NCBI RefSeq assembly: GCF_000971985.1
Contig: NZ_LAQQ01000001.1
Coordinates: 1-64,000, forward strand
From: Paenibacillus dauci
Lineage (GTDB): Bacteria; Bacillota; Bacilli; Paenibacillales; Paenibacillaceae
Length of the DNA stretch: 64,000 nt
Direction of reading: 5' to 3'
Shown here: one piece after another, positions 42,950 to 51,937 of the stretch
How the letters are laid out: each line of letters starts with the position of its first letter
How positions within the stretch are numbered: position 1 is the stretch's first letter
Made by a program: the position numbers and the translations under genes
The notes under the pieces: model-generated
Database searches by the model: none
What the model was told of the DNA's origin: nothing
Seen by the model: the letters and a program-made list of their open reading frames with translations, nothing else

Positions 42950-44353
42950 ATGAGCAATTCTAAAGACAATACTTCATTATTCAGACGCAAACCTATTGCC
43001 GCAAGAGACAGCCAATTGAAACCTGTCCTTGGAGCACTTGATCTCACTACTCTCGGAATCGGTGCCATTATTGGTACAGGGATTTTTGTACTTACCGGGG
43101 TAGCAGCGGCAAATTATGCGGGACCTGGTTTGGTACTATCTTTCCTGCTAGCGGGTATTGTATGTGCATTTGCGGCACTTTGTTATTCGGAATTTGCTTC
43201 TTCTGTACCTGCATCCGGTAGTGCATATACGTATAGCTATACAACATTTGGCGAGATTATCGCCTGGATTCTTGGCTGGGATCTGATTTTGGAATATGGA
43301 TTTGCCAGCGCCGCTGTTGCAAGCGGTTGGTCGGGATACTTTCAAAGTCTGCTATCTGGAATAGGTATTCATTTGCCACAAGCACTTACCAGTGCGTTTA
43401 ACCCGGCGAATGGAACGTATTTTGACGTTACCGCTTCCATTATTACACTGATTATCGCCTTCCTGCTTACACGTGGGGTGAAGGAAGCAACACGGGCGAA
43501 TGGAGTTATGGTTGCTATCAAGCTGGTTGTTGTGCTGATTTTTATCGGCATTGGTGTGTTCTATGTACAACCGGATAACTGGACACCGTTCCTGCCGTTC
43601 GGCTGGGGAGGAGTAGCTGCTGGTGCAGCAACTGTTTTCTTTGCATATATCGGTTTTGACGCGGTATCTACAGCTGCCGAGGAAGTAAAGCGGCCGCAGC
43701 GTGATCTGCCGATCGGTATTATTACTTCGCTTGCCGTATGTACGGTATTGTACATTATTGTATCGTTGATTCTGACAGGAATTGTGCCTTACCAAATGCT
43801 TGATGTAAGTGATCCAGTTGCCTTTGCTCTGGAATTCGTTCATCTGAACGGTATGGCCTGGATTATCTCTCTTGGTGCTATTACAGGGATTACAACCGTA
43901 TTGCTGGTTATGATGTATGGACAGAGCCGTCTGCTATATGCCATGTCCCGAGATGGACTGCTATCACCGGTCTTCTCCAAAGTCAGTGGCAAAAGCCAGA
44001 CCCCTGCGGTTGGCACGTGGATTGCCAGTATTATTATCGCTTTCTTCGCTGGTTTTATCCCGCTGGGCAAATTGGCAGAGCTGACTAATATCGGTACGCT
44101 GTTTGCTTTTGCTGTAGTGAGTATTGGAGTTATCGTACTGCGTCGTACACAGCCGGATTTGAAAAGAGGATTCCGCGTACCCTTCGTGCCATTGATCCCC
44201 ATTTTGAGTGCAATAGGCTGTGTGTATCTGATGCTGCAGCTGCAGGGTCTGACATGGATTGTATTCTTCGGATGGCTGGTAGTTGGCTTGATGATTTACT
44301 TCCTGTATGGCAAAAACCGCAGTCTGCTGAATCCTAACCGTCGTTCCAAATAA
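42950..44353 (+). CDS. APC-family amino acid permease (YfnA/BcaP-like)
   Basis: Membrane transporter of 467 residues with about 12 helices. ATG follows GAAAGGAAT. The N-terminal signature LGIGAIIGTGIFVLTG is typical of the APC superfamily (CAT group), with FFAYIGFDAVSTAAEEVKRPQRDLPIGI in the middle. It resembles B. subtilis YfnA and YhdG/BcaP along its length as I recall them, proteins that import branched-chain or other neutral amino acids by proton symport. It is transcribed alone. No T-box or riboswitch is visible in the 175-bp upstream spacer, but a perfect 14-bp palindrome is. Substrate not settled. Confidence 0.93.
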   Translation: MSNSKDNTSLFRRKPIAARDSQLKPVLGALDLTTLGIGAIIGTGIFVLTGVAAANYAGPGLVLSFLLAGIVCAFAALCYSEFASSVPASGSAYTYSYTTFGEIIAWILGWDLILEYGFASAAVASGWSGYFQSLLSGIGIHLPQALTSAFNPANGTYFDVTASIITLIIAFLLTRGVKEATRANGVMVAIKLVVVLIFIGIGVFYVQPDNWTPFLPFGWGGVAAGAATVFFAYIGFDAVSTAAEEVKRPQRDLPIGIITSLAVCTVLYIIVSLILTGIVPYQMLDVSDPVAFALEFVHLNGMAWIISLGAITGITTVLLVMMYGQSRLLYAMSRDGLLSPVFSKVSGKSQTPAVGTWIASIIIAFFAGFIPLGKLAELTNIGTLFAFAVVSIGVIVLRRTQPDLKRGFRVPFVPLIPILSAIGCVYLMLQLQGLTWIVFFGWLVVGLMIYFLYGKNRSLLNPNRRSK

Positions 44354-44439
44354 TTAACGTATAAATGTCGATGAAATAGATAGTATGCTTGTGAGATAGA
44401 TTAACTTAAAGCGTTGACCTGATCGTGATATACAAAGAT

Positions 44440-44486
44440 AAAAGAGCATCTTTGCCCCTTTTTTAGGGCGAAGATGCTCTTTTTTG
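44440..44486. terminator. Terminator after the permease gene
   Basis: AAAAGAGCATCTTTGCCC and GGGCGAAGATGCTCTTTTTT form a long stem; T-runs on both strands. 44487-44693 is AT-rich and shows no gene. Confidence 0.92.
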
Positions 44487-44693
44487 ATAAATGAAATTAA
44501 AAATATGAATAGAAGGAATTTATATAGTCATCGATCCTATTTTAAAAGTATAGATTCTTTATTATAGGGATGAAAGGATACGGGAGAGCTAACTATTGAT
44601 ATCTATATAAATAATAATGGCGATCTTAACTACTGCTTAATCGTATGTAACAGAAAACTATAACTATCATTCATTCTTGTCATCTATATTAAT

Positions 44694-45416
44694 ATGCAAT
44701 ATATTGGTTTTATGAATATACCTCAATTTCAGAAATTAAATCGTCCGTCGTTACGTGATCAGGTCTATATTACGCTCAAACAAGGAATTATCACGCTCGA
44801 ACTGGCACCAGGTCAAAAATTAAATGACATGGAGCTGGCCAGCCAGTTTGGTGTCAGTCGTACGCCAGTACGAGAAGCGCTCAAGCGGTTGGAAGATGAA
44901 GGGCTGGTCGAATCGTTTCCTGGAGCCATTACGCGGATCGCACTATTGCATGAAGAAATAGCTACGCATGCTTTTGTAGTCGCAGCAGCGCTGCATGCAC
45001 TGGCAGCAAGGCTGTGTGCAAGTCAGCTGACAGTAGAGGATTATGCCGAGCTGGAAGCAGCCAATCAAGAGCTGACAGTGGCGCTGGAACAGCAGGATGC
45101 AGAGAAAGCGATCGCTGCTGATGACCGTTTCCATCAGGTATTCTTGAACCGGGCAGCTAACCCGGAACTGAATGTTGCACTTCATGGGATTATGCCCAAG
45201 ATCCGCAGGTTGGAATATGCCAAATTCAGTCAGGCCAGCCGTGAGCATTCTCCGGCAGATCATCTGAAGATCATAACTGCCTGCCGTGAACATAGCGAAG
45301 CCGATGCAGCTCACTGGATGGAACACAACTGGCTTAGTCTGGGGCAATGGCTGGCTCCTGGGCAGAATGATTGCTCCACCATATCCCGATCTTCCGAAGC
45401 GGCAGAGGAACGATAA
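44694..45416 (+). CDS. GntR-family transcriptional regulator (FCD type)
   Basis: Regulator of 240 residues. The start is uncertain: neither ATG 44694 nor ATG 44712 has a clear ribosome site. Winged HTH: LRDQVYITLKQGIITLELAPGQKL and ASQFGVSRTPVREALKRLEDEGLVE. The FCD ligand domain covers about 85-220 with the usual Asp/His metal positions (DDRFHQVFL, HLKIITACREH). FCD regulators sense carboxylic acids and similar metabolites. Its stop overlaps the start of the exporter gene, so it probably regulates its own operon and that transporter. Confidence 0.93.
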   Translation: MQYIGFMNIPQFQKLNRPSLRDQVYITLKQGIITLELAPGQKLNDMELASQFGVSRTPVREALKRLEDEGLVESFPGAITRIALLHEEIATHAFVVAAALHALAARLCASQLTVEDYAELEAANQELTVALEQQDAEKAIAADDRFHQVFLNRAANPELNVALHGIMPKIRRLEYAKFSQASREHSPADHLKIITACREHSEADAAHWMEHNWLSLGQWLAPGQNDCSTISRSSEAAEER

Positions 45417-46357
45417 TGAAAGCGGTATGGCTTGGCATTCTCGCTGCGTTCTTTTTTGCGTCTAGCTTTGTACTGAATCGCTCAATGGAGGTAGGTGGAG
45501 GACACTGGATCTGGAGCAGTGCACTGCGTTACTTTTTCATGATTCCACTGCTAGGTATACTGGTTGTCGTACGCGGTAACCTGAAGCCGGTCTGGCAGGA
45601 AATACGTCGTCAACCTGGCCAATGGCTGTTATGGAGTACAGTGGGGTTCGGTCTGTTCTATGCACCGCTCTGTGCTTCAGCGATATACGCGCCTGCCTGG
45701 CTGACAGCAGCTGGTTTTCAGACAACGATTCTTGCGGGTATGCTGCTCTCTCCGCTGTTCTTTTTCATACGTCAGACACCGGATGGACTGGTTCGGGAAA
45801 GAGGACGTATCCCGCGCAGTGTACTATTGATTGCACTTATGATGCTGCTGGGCATTGGACTGATGCAGATCGGCCAGGCCCAGAGTAGTTCAGTGGGGGC
45901 GAGTTGGCAGGGGATAGTGTTGATTCTGATTGGAGCTATCGCTTATCCACTCGGCAACCGTAAAATGATGGAAGTATGTGATGGCAGACTGGATGCATTT
46001 CAGCGTACGCTGGGAATGAGTATTGCCAGTCTTCCGTTCTGGATCGTGCTGTCTGTCATTGGATTGATCCAGTACGGGCCACCTGCAGGGGAACAGACCA
46101 TTCAGGCTTTTCTGGTCGCCCTGTTCTCGGGCGTAGTCGCTACTGTGCTCTTTTTTGGAGCGACCGACCGGGTACGCCATCATCCGGCACGTCTTGCAGC
46201 TGTTGAAGCTACACAATCGCTGGAGGTAGTATTTACACTGTTGGGAGAATGGATACTGCTCGGAGTCATACTCACTTCAATAGGAATGTGGATTGGGCTA
46301 ATCCTCGTAATTGGCGGTATGGTCGTCAATGCCTGGCTGTCGGCACGTTCAAATTAA
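45416..46357 (+). CDS. DMT-superfamily transporter (multidrug efflux EmrE-like, two-repeat)
   Basis: Membrane protein of 313 residues with about ten hydrophobic helices. The start overlaps the regulator stop (TAATG). The N-terminus (AVWLGILAAFFFASSFVLNRSM) is typical of the drug/metabolite transporter family, and the closest label I can give is the long multidrug-resistance efflux type. Arg-rich cytoplasmic loops alternate with helices in the usual inside-positive pattern. The substrate is unknown. The GntR-DMT pair resembles many metabolite-exporter units. Confidence 0.9.
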   Translation: MKAVWLGILAAFFFASSFVLNRSMEVGGGHWIWSSALRYFFMIPLLGILVVVRGNLKPVWQEIRRQPGQWLLWSTVGFGLFYAPLCASAIYAPAWLTAAGFQTTILAGMLLSPLFFFIRQTPDGLVRERGRIPRSVLLIALMMLLGIGLMQIGQAQSSSVGASWQGIVLILIGAIAYPLGNRKMMEVCDGRLDAFQRTLGMSIASLPFWIVLSVIGLIQYGPPAGEQTIQAFLVALFSGVVATVLFFGATDRVRHHPARLAAVEATQSLEVVFTLLGEWILLGVILTSIGMWIGLILVIGGMVVNAWLSARSN

Positions 46358-46458
46358 ACTTACATTTCCGTTCAAATTCGAGTATAGTGATAGGCAGACA
46401 ATTTGGGCTTGCCGGATTTTATCCGCAGGCTGTATCCGTAATGACAAAGGAGTATATC

Positions 46459-47559
46459 ATGCGATTTAATGTTCAATTCCTATCCTTTTTTGTTTTGCAG
46501 GTAGAGGGCAAAGAAGGCCAGACTTCCAAAAACTATAAACATTATCAGACACTCGATGAAGATGAATATGAGCTGAGTGAGCTCAAGAATTTCCTGCATG
46601 CCGAGTTTACCCGTACCGCCAAGCGCAAAGTAGAGAAAAATCCGTCGAGTGAGCAGCCGCCGACCAAGATTGGTACTTTTCTCGTAGAGCCTGGTCATGA
46701 GCTGACGAGCAACCCCAATTTTAATTTGTTCGCGCGTCTTCGCACGGTAGAAAACAAAGAAGATTTCAAAAATGCCGGCGATGATCTGGTACGCAGCTAT
46801 CTGGATACCAGCTCTGTACGGGGCGGTGCCCTGATCGTATCGCAGGTAAAGATGGATACGCATTTTGATGATCCGTTTGTATTTGTGATGAAATGCGATT
46901 TTGAAAAGCAGATTGCCCGCATTTCGGATGAGCGCAGCCTGATCAGCGAAGTAGAGATGGCGATTAGCGCCCGTAATATGAAATCGATCCAGTATCCGCA
47001 TATGCCGGAAGAAGGCATGATTGAAGAATGGGAGCTCAAAGTACATCAGTCTTCCCATGCCCGCTATTTTGAGGATTTCCTCAAATTCGTGACATATGAG
47101 CAATCGATTCCGGAAATTGTGAATGAACGAGTGATGGATTATGTACAGACCTATGTAGAAGAAAAGTGGCCGGATGCGAGTAACGAAGAGCGGCAGCGGG
47201 AAGAGCATGATCTGGAGCTGTGGGCTGCCAGTGACAAGCGTGATCTGCAGGAGAAATGGGAACCTCAGCAGGTGATCGAAGCTGCTGAACGCATCGTCGA
47301 GATCAAGCCGGAGATCGAGATTCGCGTCAAACTGGGTGATACGAGCGTCAAGGGGCTTCTGGCAGACTTTGGCTTCCGGATGCATATCGCCAAGCTGGGT
47401 GATCATTATGCGATGGTGATCGAGGGAGAGTCCTTTACTTTTGAAAAAGGTTTCTCTCCGGTCGAACTGCTGCAGCCGGATACGTTCGAAAACTTGTCCC
47501 AGCAGCTGATCGAGCGTGCGAACCAACCTCAGGAACGAGATGACGATATTCCTTATTAA
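46459..47559 (+). CDS. DUF3900-like protein of unknown function
   Basis: Cytosolic protein of 366 residues; ATG 46459 follows AAAGGAG, and the open frame before it overlaps the transporter gene. The N-terminus (MRFNVQFLSFFVLQVEGKEGQ) and the middle (SAISARNMKSIQYPHMPEEGM-like region, HQSSHARYFEDFLKFVTYE) match a conserved Bacillales protein that I recall as DUF3900. It is acidic, with no membrane helix and no catalytic motif I can name. It may have its own promoter in the 100 bp after the transporter. The reverse-strand open frame of similar length is a shadow. Confidence 0.88.
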   Translation: MRFNVQFLSFFVLQVEGKEGQTSKNYKHYQTLDEDEYELSELKNFLHAEFTRTAKRKVEKNPSSEQPPTKIGTFLVEPGHELTSNPNFNLFARLRTVENKEDFKNAGDDLVRSYLDTSSVRGGALIVSQVKMDTHFDDPFVFVMKCDFEKQIARISDERSLISEVEMAISARNMKSIQYPHMPEEGMIEEWELKVHQSSHARYFEDFLKFVTYEQSIPEIVNERVMDYVQTYVEEKWPDASNEERQREEHDLELWAASDKRDLQEKWEPQQVIEAAERIVEIKPEIEIRVKLGDTSVKGLLADFGFRMHIAKLGDHYAMVIEGESFTFEKGFSPVELLQPDTFENLSQQLIERANQPQERDDDIPY

Positions 47560-47606
47560 GTCGGATTTCGCCAGCAATGTGAATTATGTATAACCATATA
47601 TATAGC

Positions 47607-47645
47607 AAACGCCGCCTTTCCTGATGGAAAAGCGGCGTTTTTGTC
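47607..47645 (+). terminator. Terminator after the DUF3900-like gene
   Basis: AAACGCCGC-TTTCC and GGAAA-GCGGCGTTT pair around TGAT; TTTTT follows. Confidence 0.92.
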
Positions 47646-47735
47646 AATTTGCGCACAGCGCTGTATAATGACGAAGGGATATAATCGTTCTGTGTAAAGG
47701 TGCTGTAAGCCCTTGCGTAAAATTTGAAATATAGG

Positions 47736-48665
47736 CTAAATATTTAACTGGGCAATCTGGTCTTTGAGCTTGGCAGCCGAAGCACGCAGCAGCGCTTCTT
47801 CTTTTTCATTAAGAGGAATCTGCAGTTTCTCGCGGATCCCTTCTCTGCCGACAATCGCAGGTACACCGAGATACACATCGGAGATGCCATGATAGTCATC
47901 CAGCAGGGAAGAGACGTTCAGTACAGCATGCTCATTTTGCAAAATAGCAGCTACGATCCGGTCTAGTGCCAGAGCAATCGCATACGAAGTAGATCCTTTG
48001 GCATTGATGATCTCGTAAGCGGCATTCTTGGTGCTGTTGAAAATATCATCCTGCTCGGCTTCGTCAAAGGCAAGTGCGGAACCAGCCACATTGGCCAGAC
48101 TCCATACCGGCAGCTCGGAATCGCCATGCTCGCCAATGATATGGGCATGAATACTGCGGGGATCGATTTCCTTGTGCTTGCCGATCAGATAGCGGAAACG
48201 TGCGCTGTCCAGCAGGGTACCGGAGCCGATAACCCGATTAGCCGGCCAACCGCTTTTTTTCCAGGATACATAGGTGAGAATATCTACCGGATTGGTAGCT
48301 ACCAATAGAATACCATGGTCATTGTACTTGGTAATATTTTTGATAATGTCGTCGAAAATGGCGGCATTTCGATTCAGCAGATCAATTCGCGTCTCACCTG
48401 GACGCTGGTTCGATCCGGCCGCGATGATAATAATATCTGCATCTTTGCAATCAGAGTAGTCACCAGCCCACAGTTTGACACCGCCTACAAATGGAAGCCC
48501 ATGGTTCATATCAAGTGCTTCGCCAAGTGCCTTGTCTTTGTTGGCGTCGATAAATACCAGCTCGGACATCCGGTTGCGGAGAAGTAGAGTATAAGCGGTT
48601 GTGGAACCAACCGCTCCTGTGCCGATAACGACTACACGGTGAGGTTTGGATACGGATTCAGACAT
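47736..48665 (-). CDS. ldh: L-lactate dehydrogenase
   Basis: NAD-dependent enzyme of 309 residues that interconverts pyruvate and L-lactate in fermentation. ATG follows AAGGAGATG. Rossmann motif VVVIGTGAVGSTTAY near residue 11. The loop AAGSNQRPGETR has Gln at the position that separates lactate from malate dehydrogenases (Arg in the latter). ATNPVDILTY, GSGTLLDSARFR and the catalytic His in GEHGDSE follow. It is transcribed alone. I looked for a Rex-type palindrome in the upstream 240 bp and did not find one. Confidence 0.95.
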   Translation of the reverse strand: MSESVSKPHRVVVIGTGAVGSTTAYTLLLRNRMSELVFIDANKDKALGEALDMNHGLPFVGGVKLWAGDYSDCKDADIIIIAAGSNQRPGETRIDLLNRNAAIFDDIIKNITKYNDHGILLVATNPVDILTYVSWKKSGWPANRVIGSGTLLDSARFRYLIGKHKEIDPRSIHAHIIGEHGDSELPVWSLANVAGSALAFDEAEQDDIFNSTKNAAYEIINAKGSTSYAIALALDRIVAAILQNEHAVLNVSSLLDDYHGISDVYLGVPAIVGREGIREKLQIPLNEKEEALLRASAAKLKDQIAQLNI

Positions 48666-48913
48666 TAATTATCATCTCCTTATATTTGTATTACAGATTC
48701 GCTACTATTGTAGCTGAAAGCTTCCATAAAGTAAAAAGGTCTTCTATTACTTATAACCGTAATCGGGTTCGTTTAGTATCGAAATTCCATAAAACTGTAA
48801 TCGCTTGTAACTTTTCTGTAAACTACCTTTTTTAAAATTAGTTTACTCTTATATAGGTCGTGAAAAATTGAAACGCTTTAGCATCAGGTAAGTGTGTGGA
48901 AGGAGAATAATAG

Positions 48914-50218
48914 ATGAAGTGGAGCATGAGCAAATCGCTTCTTATATGGATATCCCTGGTTTTCCTTCTGTCGGCCTGTTCATCAGCAGGCAACGACAAC
49001 GCTCTTATGAGTGAGGCTGTACGTGAGCAGCTTCAGAATTCCAAAGAAGATCAGGGTCAGACCATTACCCTCAAACAAACAACGGATTCAAACATAAATC
49101 AACGTGCAGGTGGAAGACCGGATATATCAGAATACAAGATTCAGACCAGACTGACCGATTTTCAACTACTTAGTGCCAGTGCAGGCGTAGCCTGGGGAAT
49201 TACCCGTAACGAGCTGCGTATCTATGTTACCCAGAGCAACGGTAAAACCTGGGACAATGTATCTCCTGCCAAAACCGTTTCCTTTTCCGAACCACCGGTT
49301 TATGGCAGCAGCATTTTCTTTTTGAATCAAAAAAATGGTTGGGTAGCCCGCAATGCCAATGGTGTCGGACAGACATTGATTTTGCATACGGTAGACGGAG
49401 GCCAGAACTGGAATGTAGCTACCTTTAACGATAATGGTACTGTGCTGGGTATGTACTTTATTAATGAGAAAACCGGCTGGGTGATGACATCGACAGACGA
49501 GTCCAATCACCAGAAAGGGAAAGCCTTTTACCGTACCGAAGATGGGGGAGACAGCTGGACCCGATTAATGAAGAGCTCCTCTTCCATAAATTCGGCAGAC
49601 CAGACAACCAATGAACTGCCGCAAAGCGGGACATTGATCGGAATGTCTTTCCGGGACAACAAACATGGATTCATCACACTCGAAAAGGATGGACAACCAA
49701 GCCTTTATACTACAGCTGATAGTGGAAAAACCTGGACAGCCAGCGCCAGCTTCCTGAGCAAAGAAGTGAAAAGCTGCGATAGAATCACCACCGGCAAGCC
49801 GCAATTTTATGGCACAAGCAAAACGAGCGGCTGGATGAATATCGGCTGCGTCAAAGGAACACAGACCAGCTATTCCGGTTACTTTACCGAGGACGGCGGC
49901 AAGACATGGACACATGTAGCGTATACGCTCAAGCCGCAGACAGGGATCAATCAGACAATGGGACCGACTTTCCTCAATCGTAAGCAGGGCTGGTCACTGA
50001 TTGATGGTATTATATACACGACTCAGGATCAGGGACACACGTGGAAAGCACTTCCTGCCAATGATACCCTGCAGAAGACAATCGCCAATTATCCTGAGAT
50101 GGCCAAGCTACAATTTTTCTCCAAGGATGTAGGCTGGCTGCTGGTCGCCAAGAACGAAGAACGCCGTTCGCTGCTTATGCAGACGACAGATGGCGGCAAA
50201 AGCTGGCATGTACTTTAA
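48914..50218 (+). CDS. Lipoprotein with Ycf48/BNR-like beta-propeller repeats
   Basis: Secreted lipoprotein of 434 residues. ATG follows GGAAGGAGAA. Signal peptide with lipobox LSAC near residue 22, so it should be lipid-anchored on the outer face of the membrane. From about residue 70, four to six Asp-box-like repeats recur: SNGKTWDNV, DGGQNWNVA, DGGDSWTRL, DSGKTWTAS, DGGKTWTHV, DQGHTWKAL, DGGKSWHVL. They alternate with GWxxx strands, the pattern of Ycf48/sortilin-like beta-propellers. In bacteria such proteins are mostly uncharacterised; photosystem assembly does not apply here. Protein or glycan binding at the cell surface is a guess. Confidence 0.9.
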   Translation: MKWSMSKSLLIWISLVFLLSACSSAGNDNALMSEAVREQLQNSKEDQGQTITLKQTTDSNINQRAGGRPDISEYKIQTRLTDFQLLSASAGVAWGITRNELRIYVTQSNGKTWDNVSPAKTVSFSEPPVYGSSIFFLNQKNGWVARNANGVGQTLILHTVDGGQNWNVATFNDNGTVLGMYFINEKTGWVMTSTDESNHQKGKAFYRTEDGGDSWTRLMKSSSSINSADQTTNELPQSGTLIGMSFRDNKHGFITLEKDGQPSLYTTADSGKTWTASASFLSKEVKSCDRITTGKPQFYGTSKTSGWMNIGCVKGTQTSYSGYFTEDGGKTWTHVAYTLKPQTGINQTMGPTFLNRKQGWSLIDGIIYTTQDQGHTWKALPANDTLQKTIANYPEMAKLQFFSKDVGWLLVAKNEERRSLLMQTTDGGKSWHVL

Positions 50219-50243
50219 TCAGCATTATTCCATTTGAATATAC

Positions 50244-50291
50244 GGAGTTACCGAACAGTGCGAAAGCGTCTGATAAGGTAGCTCCTTTTTT
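50244..50291 (+). terminator. Terminator after the Ycf48-like gene
   Basis: GGAGTTACC pairs with GGTAGCTCC (one G-T) across a loop of about 25 bases, then TTTTTT. Confidence 0.65.
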
Positions 50292-50336
50292 AATAAATTC
50301 AAAAAAATAAAAAATAATTTAAAATTTCAGATCATT

Positions 50337-50379
50337 TGTGAAAAAAATCACATAATAAGTCCAGAGGATCAGTTATGAT
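50337..50379 (+). promoter_or_regulatory. Fnr/CRP-type operator with -10 box, class II geometry
   Basis: TGTGA-AAAAAA-TCACA (50337-50352) is a perfect match to the Bacillus Fnr site TGTGA-N6-TCACA. TATGAT (50374-50379) serves as -10. A start 7 bp beyond it would place the operator centre at about -41.5, the standard activating position. It lies 60 bp before the ATG of the 58-residue Cys-rich protein. Confidence 0.75.
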
Positions 50380-50411
50380 TGGGGTGTAGAAAAAACAAGG
50401 AGATGATTGAG

Positions 50412-50588
50412 ATGAAAGCCAACGTCCAAGAAAACTTTACCCACTATTACATGACCCTTTGTTACAACTGTGAAGAAGCTGCCAAATGCCAGGATGAAGA
50501 AACCTGTCTCGCTTGCTGGGCAGATCAAGGATTGTTCGACGGAGAGAAAGATGATACACAGGAAATGCTGCAAGCCTACTATGCTTAA
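50412..50588 (+). CDS. Small Cys-rich protein, probably anaerobically induced
   Basis: Protein of 58 residues. ATG 50412 has AAGGAG 9 bases upstream; the ATG at 50403 is too close. Five Cys in 30 residues: CYNC, AKC, ETC, ACW, arranged as CxxC-x6-C-x6-CxxC, which could bind zinc or an Fe-S cluster. It is otherwise acidic, with no signal or membrane helix. I recognise no family. A near-perfect Fnr operator and -10 box precede it, implying induction when oxygen is low. A terminator follows, so the transcript is short and dedicated. It might be a redox sensor, metal carrier or small regulator. Confidence 0.8.
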   Translation: MKANVQENFTHYYMTLCYNCEEAAKCQDEETCLACWADQGLFDGEKDDTQEMLQAYYA

Positions 50589-50674
50589 CCATCTGACTGG
50601 TATTCTCCAGATCAGGCGCCAATCGGTACATGATCTTTTGGTAAAAGGAAATCTGCAACCCGGCAGCTCATAAG

Positions 50675-50716
50675 CCTCCACACTTCCAGGATCGATGAAG
50701 TGTGGAGGTTTTTTGC
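50675..50716 (+). terminator. Terminator of the Cys-rich small gene
   Basis: CCTCCACACTTC and GAAGTGTGGAGG form a perfect 12-bp stem with a 10-base loop, then TTTTTTG. Confidence 0.93.
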
Positions 50717-50797
50717 TTTGAACAGGGGGTAGTCAGGAGTGTACAATAGCCGTATCTGTGAATTGGATATTGCTTATATTTTATGTGCAGTGGAGGG

Positions 50798-50817
50798 ATT
50801 CCATACAGGCATGGAAT
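50798..50817. promoter_or_regulatory. Inverted repeat upstream of the SDR gene
   Basis: ATTCCAT-ACAGGC-ATGGAAT, perfect 7-bp arms. It lies 145 bp before the SDR ATG in a 370-bp spacer (50589-50961) that otherwise shows only the terminator above. Confidence 0.35.
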
Positions 50818-50961
50818 GTTTCGTGAGGCGTACAATCGTTGAATAGTGCAGTAGAGGAAAATGTAGTCTCTGTCCATTTATCGAAGTATACATGCCTATT
50901 GGAATACTGAAATACGAAACAATATCCAACAATCAATATCTAAATAATGGAGGAATATATA

Positions 50962-51708
50962 ATGAAATATACATCCAATACGGTGATTGTAACCGGAGCC
51001 GCTCAGGGAATTGGCAGGGCAGTGGCCGAAGGATATGCAGCTGAAGGAGCTACGGTATTCCTCAGTGATGTCAAAGAAGCCGAAGGAGCCGCTGCAGCTG
51101 CTTCGATACGCGAACAGGGAGGACAGGCGCATTTCCTGCCTTGTGATGTACAAAGTGAAGCAGACGTACAAGCTCTGATTCAGGAAGTGGTCAAGACAAC
51201 CGGGAAGATCGATGTACTGATTAACAATGCCGGCATTAGTCGCTGGAAATCACCATATGATCTGACACTTGAAGAATGGGACGAAGTAATGAACACCAAT
51301 GTAAGAGCATGCTTTCTTATATCGCGGGAAGCCGCAAAGGTAATGCGCGATCATGAGGGAGGAGCAATTGTGAATATTTCCTCTACGCGAGCGCATATGT
51401 CAGAGCCTAATTCGGAGGCCTATGCTGCTTCCAAAGGTGGAATCACTGCACTGACCCATGCACTGGCGGTGTCACTAGGACCGGATCATATCCGTGTCAA
51501 TGCGATCAGTCCCGGCTGGATCGAGAATGGTGATTATGCGGCACTGAAGCCAGAGGATCATACACAGCACCCAGCTCAGCGGGTTGGCAAACCTGATGAT
51601 ATCGCCAGAGCCTGCATGTTCCTGACATCCAGCGATAATTCATTTATTACTGGTGCCGAGCTTGTTATCGACGGCGGAATGACACGCAAAATGATTTACA
51701 TTGAATAG
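50962..51708 (+). CDS. Short-chain dehydrogenase/reductase (FabG / glucose-dehydrogenase-like)
   Basis: Classical SDR of 248 residues. ATG 50962 follows TGGAGGAAT; the ATG at 50947 contains that ribosome site and is not used. Motifs: TGAAQGIGRA near residue 9, NNAGISRW, catalytic Ser in NISSTRA, YAASK (Tyr, Lys), ISPGWI, and the usual C-terminal ITGAELVIDGGM. It should be an NAD(P)-dependent alcohol or sugar oxidoreductase. It is transcribed alone. Exact substrate cannot be read from sequence. Confidence 0.94.
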   Translation: MKYTSNTVIVTGAAQGIGRAVAEGYAAEGATVFLSDVKEAEGAAAAASIREQGGQAHFLPCDVQSEADVQALIQEVVKTTGKIDVLINNAGISRWKSPYDLTLEEWDEVMNTNVRACFLISREAAKVMRDHEGGAIVNISSTRAHMSEPNSEAYAASKGGITALTHALAVSLGPDHIRVNAISPGWIENGDYAALKPEDHTQHPAQRVGKPDDIARACMFLTSSDNSFITGAELVIDGGMTRKMIYIE

Positions 51709-51840
51709 TCCCTGTCCAGGTGGCATACCCTGTACAAGAGTATTGGGCATCTATGCCAACAATCAGTCATAACGTTTACTTCCTGCACACGTAGAGAAGT
51801 TATAGAAGAATAGTCATAAAAGTAGAGAGTCTTCTATAAC

Positions 51841-51900
51841 AAAACAACCCGCAGCATCTGGTCCCTTATAGGGAGATCACATGCTGCGGGTTGTTTTAAT
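51841..51900. terminator. Bidirectional terminator between the SDR and ssuD-like genes
   Basis: AAAACAACCCGCAGCAT and ATGCTGCGGGTTGTTTT form a perfect 17-bp stem with a loop containing its own small CCC/GGG hairpin. Confidence 0.92.
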
Positions 51901-51937
51901 TATTGAAAAATGCAATTTTAATTATAATTCATTTGTA

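Noticed and set aside
46480..47577. 365-codon minus-strand frame opposite the DUF3900-like gene
   Set aside because: It is the exact antisense of a well-supported gene with a good ribosome site; the product looks unlike any protein family.
48868..48884. TTGAAACGCTTTAGCA as a catabolite-repression (cre) site before the Ycf48-like gene
   Set aside because: It is one base short of the cre spacing and the right half does not match; I could not align it to the consensus.
48666..48900. Rex operator upstream of ldh
   Set aside because: No TTGTGAA-N4-TTCACAA-like sequence could be found, despite the expectation for a fermentative lactate dehydrogenase.
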